From NCBI GenBank assembly GCA_019095985.1, contig CM032659.1, positions 31,224,542 to 31,288,541 of the forward strand: a DNA stretch of 64,000 nucleotides, given 5' to 3'. Under the pieces are notes generated by a model. It did not search any database. It saw nothing but the letters and a program-made list of their open reading frames with translations, and was not told the DNA's origin. The DNA is from Streblospio benedicti. Taxonomy: Eukaryota; Annelida; Polychaeta; Spionida; Spionidae. Both the position numbers and the translations under genes were made by a program. Position 1 is the first letter of the stretch, and each line of letters starts with the position of its first letter. Positions 22,559-33,000 of the stretch are shown here, piece by piece.

Positions 22559-23130
22559 TTTGTAAGTCTGAGACAAGATTAGGCGCTACAGATGGGGAAC
22601 TTTGAATTTCGTTATGTTGATTCATCTCACTGGGCATGATAACTGGAAGTGATATTATCTGCAGTTTTTCATAGTGTTCATTCCCATGTTGTTGTTGTTG
22701 CTGTTGTTGTTGTGATGGAAGTGTGGAGCCAGTTTGTTGTATTATTGTCTGTATAATTTGTGTTCCACCAGTGTTTGGTTGTTGTACCCCAGGATGTTGT
22801 ATTGTCGCCAGTTGCGTTCCTGGTACAATTACAGATTGTGGACTTCCAGCCAAATTTAAAAGCAGAACTCCTGGTTGCTGCTGTTGTTGTTGTTGTTGCT
22901 GCTTGCTGCTGTTGCTGCTGCTGCTGCTGCTGTGATTGTGCTTTTGGTTGGATAGGTACATTTTGTAATAGCTTTTGTCTTGATGTTTCTAATTCTTGTC
23001 TCTGATGCTGCTTAGGATGCTGTTTCTGTACAGCTTTACATCGATGTGTTCCGTCATAAAATAGATCTAGCAGTACACCACATGGTAATGTACGGTGTAA
23101 GATCTGAATATTGTGAACAATTTTGACACA
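22344..23130 (-). CDS. Zinc-finger locus, glutamine-rich segment
   Basis: After HRCKAVQKQHPKQ the protein is Gln-rich, with three CAG/CAA tracts. The longest (about 22515-22557) encodes some 15 Gln. The frame changes inside the polyglutamine tract near 22900, where one CAG unit is disrupted (gctgcttgctgct on the plus strand). The intervening sequence has hydrophobic Gln-rich blocks (GVLLLNLAG, QIIQTIIQQ), typical of transcriptional activation domains. The segment ends at a TGA (22344-22346) that is in frame with module 1 downstream. Confidence 0.6.
22505..22560. repeat. CAG/CTG trinucleotide repeat in coding sequence
   Basis: An uninterrupted run of CTG units on the plus strand, with gttgtt at one edge, encodes polyglutamine on the minus strand. 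Two further shorter tracts lie at about 22690-22712 and 22875-22935. Confidence 0.9.
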
Positions 23131-24745
23131 ACTGTATCTTTTTACATACAGAACAAGGAGAGGAATTATGTCGCCTACATCTATCTTGCTTTGCATCCAT
23201 GATAAAGAACATGATCTTACATGTATTACACCGATAAACATTGTCACCAGGATGTGTTTTTCTTGCATGTGCAGCAAATGAATATGAACTATCGAAGCCT
23301 GTCTTGCACTTTGTACAATGGTGTGTCGTTCCACACAAATGACCTTCAAGCTTTAAGAAATCCTGGTTACAGATCTTACAATGAGTGTAGTTTTCATTAT
23401 ATATGTCTGTGTGCAACCTTTTTAAATGTACCATAAGAGCGTCTTTGTGATGAAAGATTCTCTTACAAACAATGCAAGCAAACCCACATATGCTACACTC
23501 ATGCAGTTTTACACCGGTATGCGTAGAGAAATGCTTAAGCAAATAGCATGATTGCAGAAAACATCTGACATTGCACACATATGACATTGGTTTGTGCAGA
23601 TTTGCACTCTACTATTGGTGGCTTTTAGATATACTACCACATTTATCATGTTGAGATTCCTCTTGTATCATCTTATTGTTTGACATAAGTTTTTGGACAG
23701 GCTGTGAACATAGCATTTCTGACAAAAGCTGCAGAGATATGATTTTGTCAAAATCCTTTGATCGGACATTAACCATACTCTGGTTATGTTTATGTCACTT
23801 GTACATATCTCACACAGTTCAGAAATGTCACAACCTTCATTCTGTTGGTTTGAATACTTCTTTACTACATCCATACTTAGCATGTTACCTTTCCAGTGGG
23901 TCAAGATGTCACTATATGTTTTACTAACGTACGAACATAGGCTGCAAGGATATTGATGCGATTCTGATGAAAAAAAATCTTTAACCTTGACACTGTTACG
24001 TGATTTGCCAGAATCCTTTGCATGAATCAACCTGTGGGTTTTCCAGTCGGTCAAGCTTTGGAATGTTGCAGAACAAGAGGTGCAATGATATAAGCAGCCT
24101 TCAATCGTAGCTGTTATCTTGGGATAGGGATTAACATTGACGTTGCTAACTGCTATCAATGAAACTTTGACTATCATCGGGGAGAATATTTGGTGCATCA
24201 CTGGTAGCTTGGACACCCAAAGATTCACTAGGCCTTGGAACAATGTCCATCTCAGAGTGGTCAGTTGCCAGCTGTGAAGATTCACTCCTTGCTGGTACCA
24301 TGTCAGTCGATGCACTACCAGATACAACAGATTCAGAAGGAGTGTCTATTGGAAGTATATTTATCACTGGATGACTATATATTGTAGGTTGTGAATCAGC
24401 ACTCTCAGGAACGATCTCCACCACATTAGAGTTACTTGAGCAGTTTCCCATCCAGTGTTGAGTAATAATGTTATCACCATAAGGATCCAGTGTTTTAGGC
24501 TCATCTTGTGCTTTATCACCAAGTGTTTCACTCTTGGATGTACTGGTAACAGACAAATTAGACATGCCAGGATTATCAACATCATGTGTTAAGTCTGGCT
24601 GAATGGTGCAGGCCTTATTGCTTTCATCATCGATTTCTTCTACTGTTTGAAAAGTGAATGTTTCATGCTGAACCTCATCACTGTTTACAGTAACAGTGTA
24701 ATTATCATATTCATTATCGTTCTTTGGTTTGCTAAAATCTTTCAT
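23054..24745 (-). CDS. Zinc-finger locus, middle segments (acidic linker and third finger block)
   Basis: Segment 24745-24146 is acidic and Ser/Thr-rich with no fingers. The frame then shifts to 24200-23668, with fingers of the type YHCTSC...H and LCEICTSD, again like the first block. A further shift leads to 23587-23054 with KLHECSICG, CIVCKRIF, LKRLHTD, CKICNQDF, HCTKCKTGF and YRCNTCK. The ELCEICT and CIVCK units align with ELCDICA and CIICK of the N-terminal blocks, making this a third, more diverged repeat of the array. No GT-AG intron fits the changes of frame. Confidence 0.55.
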
Positions 24746-26789
24746 GCACTAATCCTTCATCATTCTTTGATTTCCTTTTATCTTTCTGCACTTCTTCATA
24801 ATCTGTTTCTGATTCGCTATCAATTTCTATTATATTTGATTTAGATCTTAAATCTTTTTCTGTATTTGTTATGTCCTTTTCATCAAGAACAATGCAATCA
24901 TCAGCATTTGAGTTACTGTTACCATCTATTGAAATGCTATACGGTGTTTTTGAATCATATTGAATTTCACAATCAGATTCACTGGAATCAATATGTACAG
25001 TATCGTACTGCTCTGCTGTGCCTGGATAATTTTTGGTCATATCATCATCTATTACTACACAATCTTCTGGCACTAAAATTATTTTTTCCGAACATTCAGC
25101 ATCAAGTTTTTGTGCAATGACTTCACTACTACTAGCATCATCATGTAAATCTGATCTTTTCAACGATTCCTTATGTTCAACCTCATCAACATCTGAATAA
25201 ACAGTTTCACTTTCCATACATTGAACATCAGGCGCGCTTTTTACAGGAACTTCACTTTTTGTTAAGTGAGTCTGAACATGAAATTTGAGGACGTTGCGAT
25301 AATGAAAGCATTTTCCACACCATCTGCACTGGTGTTTTGTTTCACCCATATGGAAGAACATATGCTCCATCACAGATTTTCTACCAACAAGACTTTTCCC
25401 ACATTGTTTACAAGTGAATTTGCAAGTTTTTTTCTTAGCATGCTTCTCCATGTGGGTCATCAAATATTTGCGACTGGCAAAAATGGTTTTGCAGATGATA
25501 CATTGGTACCTACAGTTGTCACACACGTGAGGTTTTCCCCATGAATTGCTATGAGACGAGACATGCTTCAGAAATTCACATTCTGATATAAAAGTCTCGG
25601 CACAAATATCACACAGATCTGACCCCATGTCGCTAGTTTTATGGTCACTCTTCATGTGTTCCTCCAAAATGAAAGGTGATTCACAATCTTTGCCACAATG
25701 TTCACACAAAATGGACTCAGGTTCTCTGGGTCCTTCCAAATCATGCATTTCAAGATGAGCATCTAGAAGCGAATATACTGCAAATTGTTCACAACAAATG
25801 CTACACTTGTATGGTTTATCAACTTCTGTTGCTGCTAGAGCAACAGTATTTACCATTTTAGCATGCTGAATGCTATCAAATTTGTATGATTTTGTTTCAC
25901 GATTTTGGACTTTGTGCCTGATGAAATAGTTCATGAAAGAGACTTTTCTTTTAGGCCTGTGTTTAGTAACACGCTTCTTAACATTACCTTCCAAATAAGA
26001 ACTTTGTTTGCAAATTGTATTATTTCTTACTTGCTTTCTTACTTTGGAGCTAAGATTCTGCTCTTTGTGACAAAGAGTATGTAATCTGAGGACACGTTTA
26101 CTTTGAAACACTTTTGCACATGTATCACATTTGTGACTCTTTTCGACTGAGTGCATACACAAGTGTTGATACATCGCACCAGACCATCCAAACCATTTAT
26201 TACATTTTTTACATTTAAGTCTACTTCTTTTGTGAATTCTGAGGTGGCATTTTAGACCTTTTCTAGAAACACAAAATATGCCACACAATAAACACTGATA
26301 TGGTCTTTCACCAATGTGAACGAGCAAGTGTCTTTGTAATGATTTCACCCCAATCAGAAGCTTGTTGCACAGTTTACACTTATTCCTCGACACTGATACT
26401 TCTTCTATATGCTTCTTAAAATGTTTCAAAAGTGATACCCGATGAGCAAACACATATTTACAGATAATGCATTGATATTGACACTTTTGACACCAGTGTG
26501 GCTTTTCTCCTGTATGGGAGGACACATGTTTTAACAGATCACATGTATTTTTGAATGAGTCAGCACAAATATCACACAGTTCAGTTAGTTTTTCTGAAAT
26601 TCCATGAAACTCATTCACATGGTCATCAATAAGGAATGGAGAACATTCTTTCCCACAGTGTTCACAAAGAATCGACTCTTCCGGTCCCTTATCTGGTTCC
26701 AGGGGTCCAGAATATTCTGGCTCTGAATGATGAGATGAAGTTGAGTCCATCATGTTTGTCATTGTTGCTCTCCAGGCAGTGTCATTCAC
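24732..26789 (-). CDS. C2H2 zinc-finger protein, N-terminal finger block
   Basis: This 685-codon frame starts at ATG 26789 (MNDTAWRATM). Residues 40-270 hold about eight C2H2 fingers with partial TGEKP-type linkers (SSHTGEKPHWC, HIGERPYQC). A second block (about 350-525) repeats the first: ESILCEHCGK, LCDICA, FLKHVSSH, and a paired-Cys unit YQCIICK recur in the same order, so the finger array arose by internal duplication. The C-terminal third is acidic and Ser-rich with motifs such as VIDDD and EIDSESETDYEE. The protein is probably a nuclear DNA-binding factor; its target is unknown. The frame ends at 24732, where a different frame carries on. Confidence 0.8.
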   Translation of the reverse strand: MNDTAWRATMTNMMDSTSSHHSEPEYSGPLEPDKGPEESILCEHCGKECSPFLIDDHVNEFHGISEKLTELCDICADSFKNTCDLLKHVSSHTGEKPHWCQKCQYQCIICKYVFAHRVSLLKHFKKHIEEVSVSRNKCKLCNKLLIGVKSLQRHLLVHIGERPYQCLLCGIFCVSRKGLKCHLRIHKRSRLKCKKCNKWFGWSGAMYQHLCMHSVEKSHKCDTCAKVFQSKRVLRLHTLCHKEQNLSSKVRKQVRNNTICKQSSYLEGNVKKRVTKHRPKRKVSFMNYFIRHKVQNRETKSYKFDSIQHAKMVNTVALAATEVDKPYKCSICCEQFAVYSLLDAHLEMHDLEGPREPESILCEHCGKDCESPFILEEHMKSDHKTSDMGSDLCDICAETFISECEFLKHVSSHSNSWGKPHVCDNCRYQCIICKTIFASRKYLMTHMEKHAKKKTCKFTCKQCGKSLVGRKSVMEHMFFHMGETKHQCRWCGKCFHYRNVLKFHVQTHLTKSEVPVKSAPDVQCMESETVYSDVDEVEHKESLKRSDLHDDASSSEVIAQKLDAECSEKIILVPEDCVVIDDDMTKNYPGTAEQYDTVHIDSSESDCEIQYDSKTPYSISIDGNSNSNADDCIVLDEKDITNTEKDLRSKSNIIEIDSESETDYEEVQKDKRKSKNDEGLVHERF

Positions 26790-26798
26790 TGGTTTAAT

Positions 26799-26831
26799 CT
26801 AGGATTATTAATTGACAATTAATAATCCTAG
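26799..26831. repeat. Near-perfect 33-bp palindrome just upstream of the zinc-finger ATG
   Basis: Arms ctaggattattaattg and caattaataatcctag (16 bp each) are separated by one base. The centre lies about 25 bases upstream of the ATG at 26789, so it would form a strong hairpin in the 5' leader. Both sides are flanked by ggtttaat-like sequence. Confidence 0.85.
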
Positions 26832-26839
26832 GTTTAATT

Positions 26840-28474
26840 TAGGCTTTATGATCGATTACACCTGCCTTGTCTTACATTTGATTCATCAAAATTATAGTAA
26901 CTATACCGAGCTACACCCATATGCCTGGTACAAGATCTTGCGAGTCCAATACTCAGAATCTACTCAATGAAAAGGCTGTCTATATCACAGTATTCTTTGT
27001 CTCACAAGCTTTAGTTTTACTGATGTTTATAATTCAATTGCATTATGAAACTTAAAAGTTGTATCCAAGTTGCTAATTTGTAGTCTGTATTGTAACCACA
27101 CTCTTCTCGTAAATCACTAGATCTATCTTACAACTGAAAATATTCCTTAAAAATTATAATATTCGTTCACTATCAGCTATTCTTGTTCTGTACAATTAAA
27201 CTATATTTTTTATTATCATACATTTTAATAGGGGTTTATTTACAACATATGCGTTTTAAAAGTGATAGAACACTTTATTTGTACAATTTAACATAATTTT
27301 CTTCTATTTATGTTTCTTAAGTACATATTTTCTGCCCATGTATCAATAACTTATATAGAATCGAGAATACAATTTAATTTGTGTATACATTCTATTGTAT
27401 AATATAGAATAATATACATAGTAAATAGAAATATTAGCTATTTAAGTAATGTTTATAATGAAATCATAACGCACTCGGCAAAATTGTTCATCTTTGCAAA
27501 CACGAAACCGTAAATATACAGTAGGCGCGGGATAGTGGCTAATAACCATAACCCCACAAAGGATTACAACGGAGTTGAACTGAACTGATGGTGTAATAAA
27601 GCGCAGCCTGTACTATGATGTGAAAGCAAAAATGTACCCCCCCATAGTACTTTGTTTGGTAGATTAAAATGAACACGCAATGTTATTTTATTTTGTATGC
27701 CAAACCATACATTTATGACACATCTCCCCCGCCATCATATTATCATATATCAAGGCTTTTGTTTGGTCAGTTTTGAGGGTGTTTTTTTTTCTTTTTTTCC
27801 CAGTGTTATTTTATTTTGTATGCCATTTTATTGTTCTAGCTATTATGGTTTTTGTCTGTATTTTTTTTCCATTTTACTCTTTTTTTTCTTTTCAAACATC
27901 ACGGTTTCTTTCTTTTGCTATGTCGTTTTGTTATCATTTTACTTACAAAATCTAATGGCCATAGGCAAGGGATGGGTGTGGTGGGAAATATTAAAAACGC
28001 CTGTGTGAAAGAAAAAATATCTGCAGATGCAGAAAGGGATATTTTTGATTTTTGGGATTTATTATCCTCTTTAATAACTGTCCCAGAGGTTCAGAACATA
28101 TAAAATGAAAGTGACACAAACCTTGTACAATAAAATTAATAGAGGAAATAAATAATAACAGGAACTTTGCACTAATGGATTACAGCAAGAATATTGCAAT
28201 AATATTGATAGATATATTGTTACAATAGATACAATAGATATAAAGTTTAGATATGATCACATGATGATCAACATGATACAACAAAGACAATGATTACAAT
28301 CTCAGAATTTTGGCACATACATTGTCTTACACTTACAAAATGTATACTATTTACCATGCATAAACTTATAAGCATAAGTGGAACCATTTTATCGGTGAAC
28401 CTGATTAACATATCTTTCTATGTGACAATTAATTATTGTTACCATATAATTCTACATGTAAATATACAATAGTA
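26840..28474. other. Intergenic, no gene seen
   Basis: AT-rich sequence with a strongly T-rich stretch at 27780-27910. No coding homology or RNA gene was found. The promoter of the minus-strand zinc-finger locus should lie at the left side. Confidence 0.55.
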
Positions 28475-28682
28475 CTGTAAAACTAGAATGTTTCGTGGCT
28501 TTTACATTCTGCGATAATTTATCTATAAATTATTTTGTGACTATTTAATTTTGCGATTTTGGTCCATCCTGCACCTACTTTGCATACTATATATGTTTGC
28601 TGACTATTTAAGTCTGGCGTTCTTGCACCTACCCACAAAATTCGCAAAATTAGATTGTGAGCAAACGTTTCTAGGTTTACGG
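28475..28682. mobile_element. 208-bp Tc1/mariner-type MITE
   Basis: The ends ctgtaaaactagaatgtttcg and, from the other side, ccgtaaacctagaaacgtttgc are imperfect inverted repeats of about 22 bp, bounded by TA on both sides (28473-28474, 28683-28684). No ORF is present. Confidence 0.65.
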
Positions 28683-29223
28683 TAAGTGCCATTCTGGTTA
28701 TTTTAAAGTTAACAATAAAACCTTAATTTAGCTTTTTCTGGTTGGCACATGATTTATCACATTTAACTTGGCATACATGCTAATTTTCGTTTTCACAGAA
28801 CATTGTGAATCTGAACCCTGAGGGCGATTAAAAAAAAGATGGGAAGACCAGAGGTTTATGCTTCCCATGTTATGGAAGCACTGTAGTATACTTAGGAAAC
28901 AGTTTAATAGATAAACTACAAACATTTATTCACTTAGTGAACAAAATCCATCCGTTATTAAATTAGTGATCACTGTTGGTTGACCAAAGCCATACACACA
29001 TGTACACGCTAACGGTACAAACATGCACGGGGCCCAGGATACTGGGTAGGGTTACATGAATCCTGTATTTCCATCTTGTTTAACACAAGCCCGTATCATA
29101 CCTATCTCCTATTTGCTATAAACTGTGATGTTTTTACCAAAGCTTTTAATTCACTACATGAATACGGTATACATGCAGTAAATATCTCTGCGTGAACATA
29201 GAATTGTAGTATCTTTGGTAACC

Positions 29224-30069
29224 TTATCTCTTGCCTTTGCTGGGTCCAGGAGGATTCTGTAGAGGAGCAAGCTTCTTGGCCTCCATGGCCCTCCTGGCAG
29301 CAATCTGCTCTAGCATAGAAGCGTCCTCTGTTGACAGTTTGAGGCCCTGCTGAGAGGGACCTTGGCCAAAGAGCGGTCTTTGCTCCAGCGACTGTCTCCT
29401 TTCGATAGACGGTCGGTGATCGAGTGAAGGTCTGCGATCAAACGAAGGTCTATTATCAAGCGATCTGACACCAGCAACAGGTTCAAGTGAGGGTCTCCTT
29501 GCAACAGCGGTGTAATCCGGCACTGATACATCGATATCACTCGCTTTTCTGCTGCCTTGTACCTCTATGTTCATGTCTCTACTGATTCCAGGTAGTGCCT
29601 GATACGATGACAGATTGCCTCTGGGTGAAATATCAAGAGAAGCCCTACCACTAACCTCAACATTTGTTAGCTGTTTCTGTGCTCCAGAAGAACTACTATA
29701 ATCGTCTGATTGTCTCCGCGCTTCAAATGATGTCTTTGCAGTCAATGACGGCCTTCTGTCTTCTACAGATTGCCTTCGTGACCTCTCTTCAATAGACAGT
29801 CTCCTACTAGCCTCAATGGAAGGCTTCCTACCATCTGACAGATAATACGGCTGGTCACGGCTTCTGTCCAGCGACATTCTTCTGCCTTCTTGCGATGACT
29901 TTCTTTTATCAATTGAGTCCTGCCTTGCTGTTACGGATCCTCTACGGCCATGGTCGGCTGTAATACTCGCTCGTCTTGCTGTTACAGAACCCCTGCGGCC
30001 AGCGGCACTGGGGTCGCTTTTATACCGAAAAGCATAGAGCGTCTCACACACTTGTATCATGCCCATACA
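29224..30069 (-). CDS. Receptor exon 31: basic Ser-rich C-terminal tail
   Basis: The exon opens CMGMIQVCETLYAFRYK, which completes the dynein-stalk-like exit helix (W-V-x-A-M-x2-Y-x2-V). The following ~250 residues are disordered and carry more than a dozen RRxS or RxPS sites (RRGS, RRAS, RRMS, RRLS, RRQS, RRPS), the target pattern of PKA-type basophilic kinases. The repeats RRPSLD, RPSFDRRPS, RPSIERRQS show internal duplication. The last 30 residues (MLEQIAARRAMEAKKLAPL) form a charged helix faintly like a WH2 actin-binding motif. Stop TAA at 29224-29226. Confidence 0.8.
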   Translation of the reverse strand, partial: CMGMIQVCETLYAFRYKSDPSAAGRRGSVTARRASITADHGRRGSVTARQDSIDKRKSSQEGRRMSLDRSRDQPYYLSDGRKPSIEASRRLSIEERSRRQSVEDRRPSLTAKTSFEARRQSDDYSSSSGAQKQLTNVEVSGRASLDISPRGNLSSYQALPGISRDMNIEVQGSRKASDIDVSVPDYTAVARRPSLEPVAGVRSLDNRPSFDRRPSLDHRPSIERRQSLEQRPLFGQGPSQQGLKLSTEDASMLEQIAARRAMEAKKLAPLQNPPGPSKGKR

Positions 30070-33000
30070 CTGCAATGTAAAAATCATCTGATTCTGGATT
30101 ATGGTATTTACTGGGTACATGAACATTTTATCTATATTGCTGTTTAGGAATGGAGTGGGGTTGTCACATTATGTGTGTTATATCATCTAGAAAGCTCCCT
30201 TGTCACAAATGTTTATGGACATAATCATGTTTCTTCCATATTTTATTCCCATGGTAAAATAGTGTATTATAATTTGCTGATTGAGGAGGAAATCATGCAG
30301 CGAAACTGCGATTGCTGATTTGGCATAATTCTTGAGAGTGAATTGTGAACTGCCTGTATATTGATATACATTGTATATAAAATGCAAGTTTAATCAATGC
30401 AAGGCTCATTGTTGATATTAACTGATGCAAACAAATATGAGGGGGGTATATAGCCTTGATGAAAATCCATTCACCAACATTTTTTTCCTAAATCACCAGT
30501 CACAAAATCATTTCATTATCTTTCACCAATCACCAGGAATCGTAATGGAATAGGTTGCATTACATTTTCATCACATTTCACACACTTAAATACAGGCAAT
30601 TCACAAATGACGCTCAAAATTTAGGGTAAATCACCAATCACATTTTTGCTATATGACCCCCTCAGACCACTGAATATCAGATGTCCTGAAGAGACCTCTG
30701 ACACATAACTATTCTCATAAAAAATTCTGACCAATCACAGGCTGTTAATCTACAATCATCACAGGCCGGTGATGAATATAAATCATTAATGAGGTCAAGT
30801 GATAAATCCCAGCTAAGTATCAGATGGGTGTGTCGGGTTCAACCAATCAGGTTGCAGTATTTAAACAGGTCACATAGATTATGTTAATCTACTCTCAGGC
30901 GAAACATTTCAGAGGTCAATTTGCTTGACATCTGATACTCAGAGTGCCTCAGATATGAAGACAAGTCAATTTTAATTGTGCCAGAAGGTGCACTGACCCA
31001 GTCGTAGAAGAGCCCGGTGATGGCGCTGATCCGCTTCATCCTCTCCTTGCTGTAGGCGCTGAGGATCGCCTTGGCCCTCAGAGCCACCGACAGCTCCAGA
31101 GTCTCCACGTTGAAGTCCAGGGCTCGCGACTTGAGGCTCGTTTACACTGCGGGGGAGAGAACACCTGCACGTTCTTCCACTCCTGTCACATACATAGTGG
31201 AGGAAAATGTAAGTCTTTAAAATAAAGTGACATTTCGTTATAAAAATTAAAATACTTATTATTAATGTAGCTATAGTCAAGATAACCTATTTTATAACAG
31301 TCATATTTATGTTCAAATGCACTACCACAAACTTTACAAGTAGAAAATCTTCAACAGTGAAATTAAGATGGAAAAATGCAATATTTATTGGTCTGGACAA
31401 TGACTCCCAGGCCCAGACCAGAAAAAAAATCACAACCTTCCGGTAACCCTAGCTAACCCATTTTAACCCCTAACCTAATCTTTTATTGAGTTTTTTATAA
31501 AAACTTCGAACCTATGGATTCAGACATAAAATAAATATACTAATTTTAGCAATCCAAAAAAAAATCATATGTAATTCATCATTTTTTTGTTTAATTTTAC
31601 ATCATGTTGTGTGTGCATATTCACTTTGTTTTCTATGTGGAGTAAAAAAAAGTGGCCCCCACCTAACCTAATTTTTTGGGGGTAAAAAAATATTTTAAAG
31701 AAAAAAAACCCATAAAATTACCTACCTTACTAACCTCATTTTTCAAAATCAAATTTCAACTACAGAACCAAAAGATCATTTTTTTCTAGGCCCCACCTGT
31801 AACGAGTCTTCGGCCTCTCCTAGGATTATGTAAGTAGCAATCATGAGCTTGTGGATGGCTTCTGGGGGCGTTTTATAGGATTTCATTTCCGCAAGGACCG
31901 ACTCATTGTCCATCGCTCCAACCTGCCTCTGTAGTCTGTCTATTAGAGCAAGCTGAAAAGCATATGGGAGATACAACATGAAAATAACTTTAGATAAGTC
32001 TGTCTTCATCACTTTTTTATAAAAGTGACCTCATCACCCCCCCCTAAAAAATAAAAAAGAATAAAAAAGATAAGAAAATGTCAATATAATTATATTGAAC
32101 AAAATATCTTGATATTTCATATGTATGTCAAATCTTTTCCTCTTAGTGAAGAGGTCAAGTTTATAAAAGTGACTAAAAATATTTGAAATTAATTAAATAA
32201 AAGATCAAAATGAAAAACAAGTTAGACTTTGATATTATACTGTCCATGTAAACCAAAAAAGAAAATATATCCTTCAATGTGTTCATTGTATTGGAGGAAA
32301 GTATTTATACAAATTTCTTGAAATCACAACACATTTTAACAGGTACAGGCAGGTCATGAACCATGACAAGGGGGGCCACCAACCCTCATGAGTTTACGAC
32401 TAGATTCTTTGCAGGACTGGGCAGGATTGACCGCCTGTCCTGCGCAGGTCATTCTGTAGATGCCAAACTGTCAAAGTGTAAGTTAAAAAAATTTTGTGAT
32501 TTCAAGAAATATGTAAATAAATACAAGACTATAGTCTGTCTCTTTATTATTTACACCATGAAAATAGCAGTTTTCAAGAACATGTGAACTTGTAAACTAG
32601 GTGTCAAAACATGCATGATATATGACACTATGCACTTTGACCCGCCTAGATAATATTATGTAAGTGATATACGTCTTTAACATATGTATGACGTAACACT
32701 ATGACACAAAGTACTGCACTCTGTAAAGTCTACCGAAAATACACTAACACTTCAGTATGTTGCAATGTATACAAACATTTGAGTTATTTTGCCATGAATT
32801 CTAATTACCTTTGCCAATTCTGCACCAAATGGTGTTATTTTTATCGAAATCTGTTTTGGTTAAAGCACGTTACGCCACAAACGGTGCGTTTGGATAATTA
32901 AAATCTGTACTATAGTATAAGTCTGCGTCTGTTCACCTGATCCCGCACGGTTGCGGCCTCGTCGTACACGGAGCCCAGGTTCCCCACACAGTCGCTCTGC

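Larger units (their letters stand above)
21431..26789 (-). pseudogene. C2H2 zinc-finger / polyglutamine locus with several frame breaks
   Basis: Read on the minus strand, eight open segments follow one another with continuing homology: finger block (26789-24732), acidic linker (24745-24146), fingers (to 23668), fingers (23587-23054), linker (to about 22900), Gln-rich (22961-22344), Cys module 1 (22343-21705), Cys module 2 (21721-21431). Neighbouring segments lie in different frames with overlaps too short for introns, or are split by a stop, giving about seven breaks in 5.4 kb. Either the gene is decaying, or this part of the assembly carries many indels. Because the first segment is 685 codons without a break, the locus may still make a shorter zinc-finger protein. 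Details are in the sub-entries. Confidence 0.6.

Noticed and set aside
27697-28103. Phe/Ser-rich frames of up to 103 codons resembling a membrane protein
   Set aside because: They come from a T-rich tract; hydrophobicity is due to base composition.
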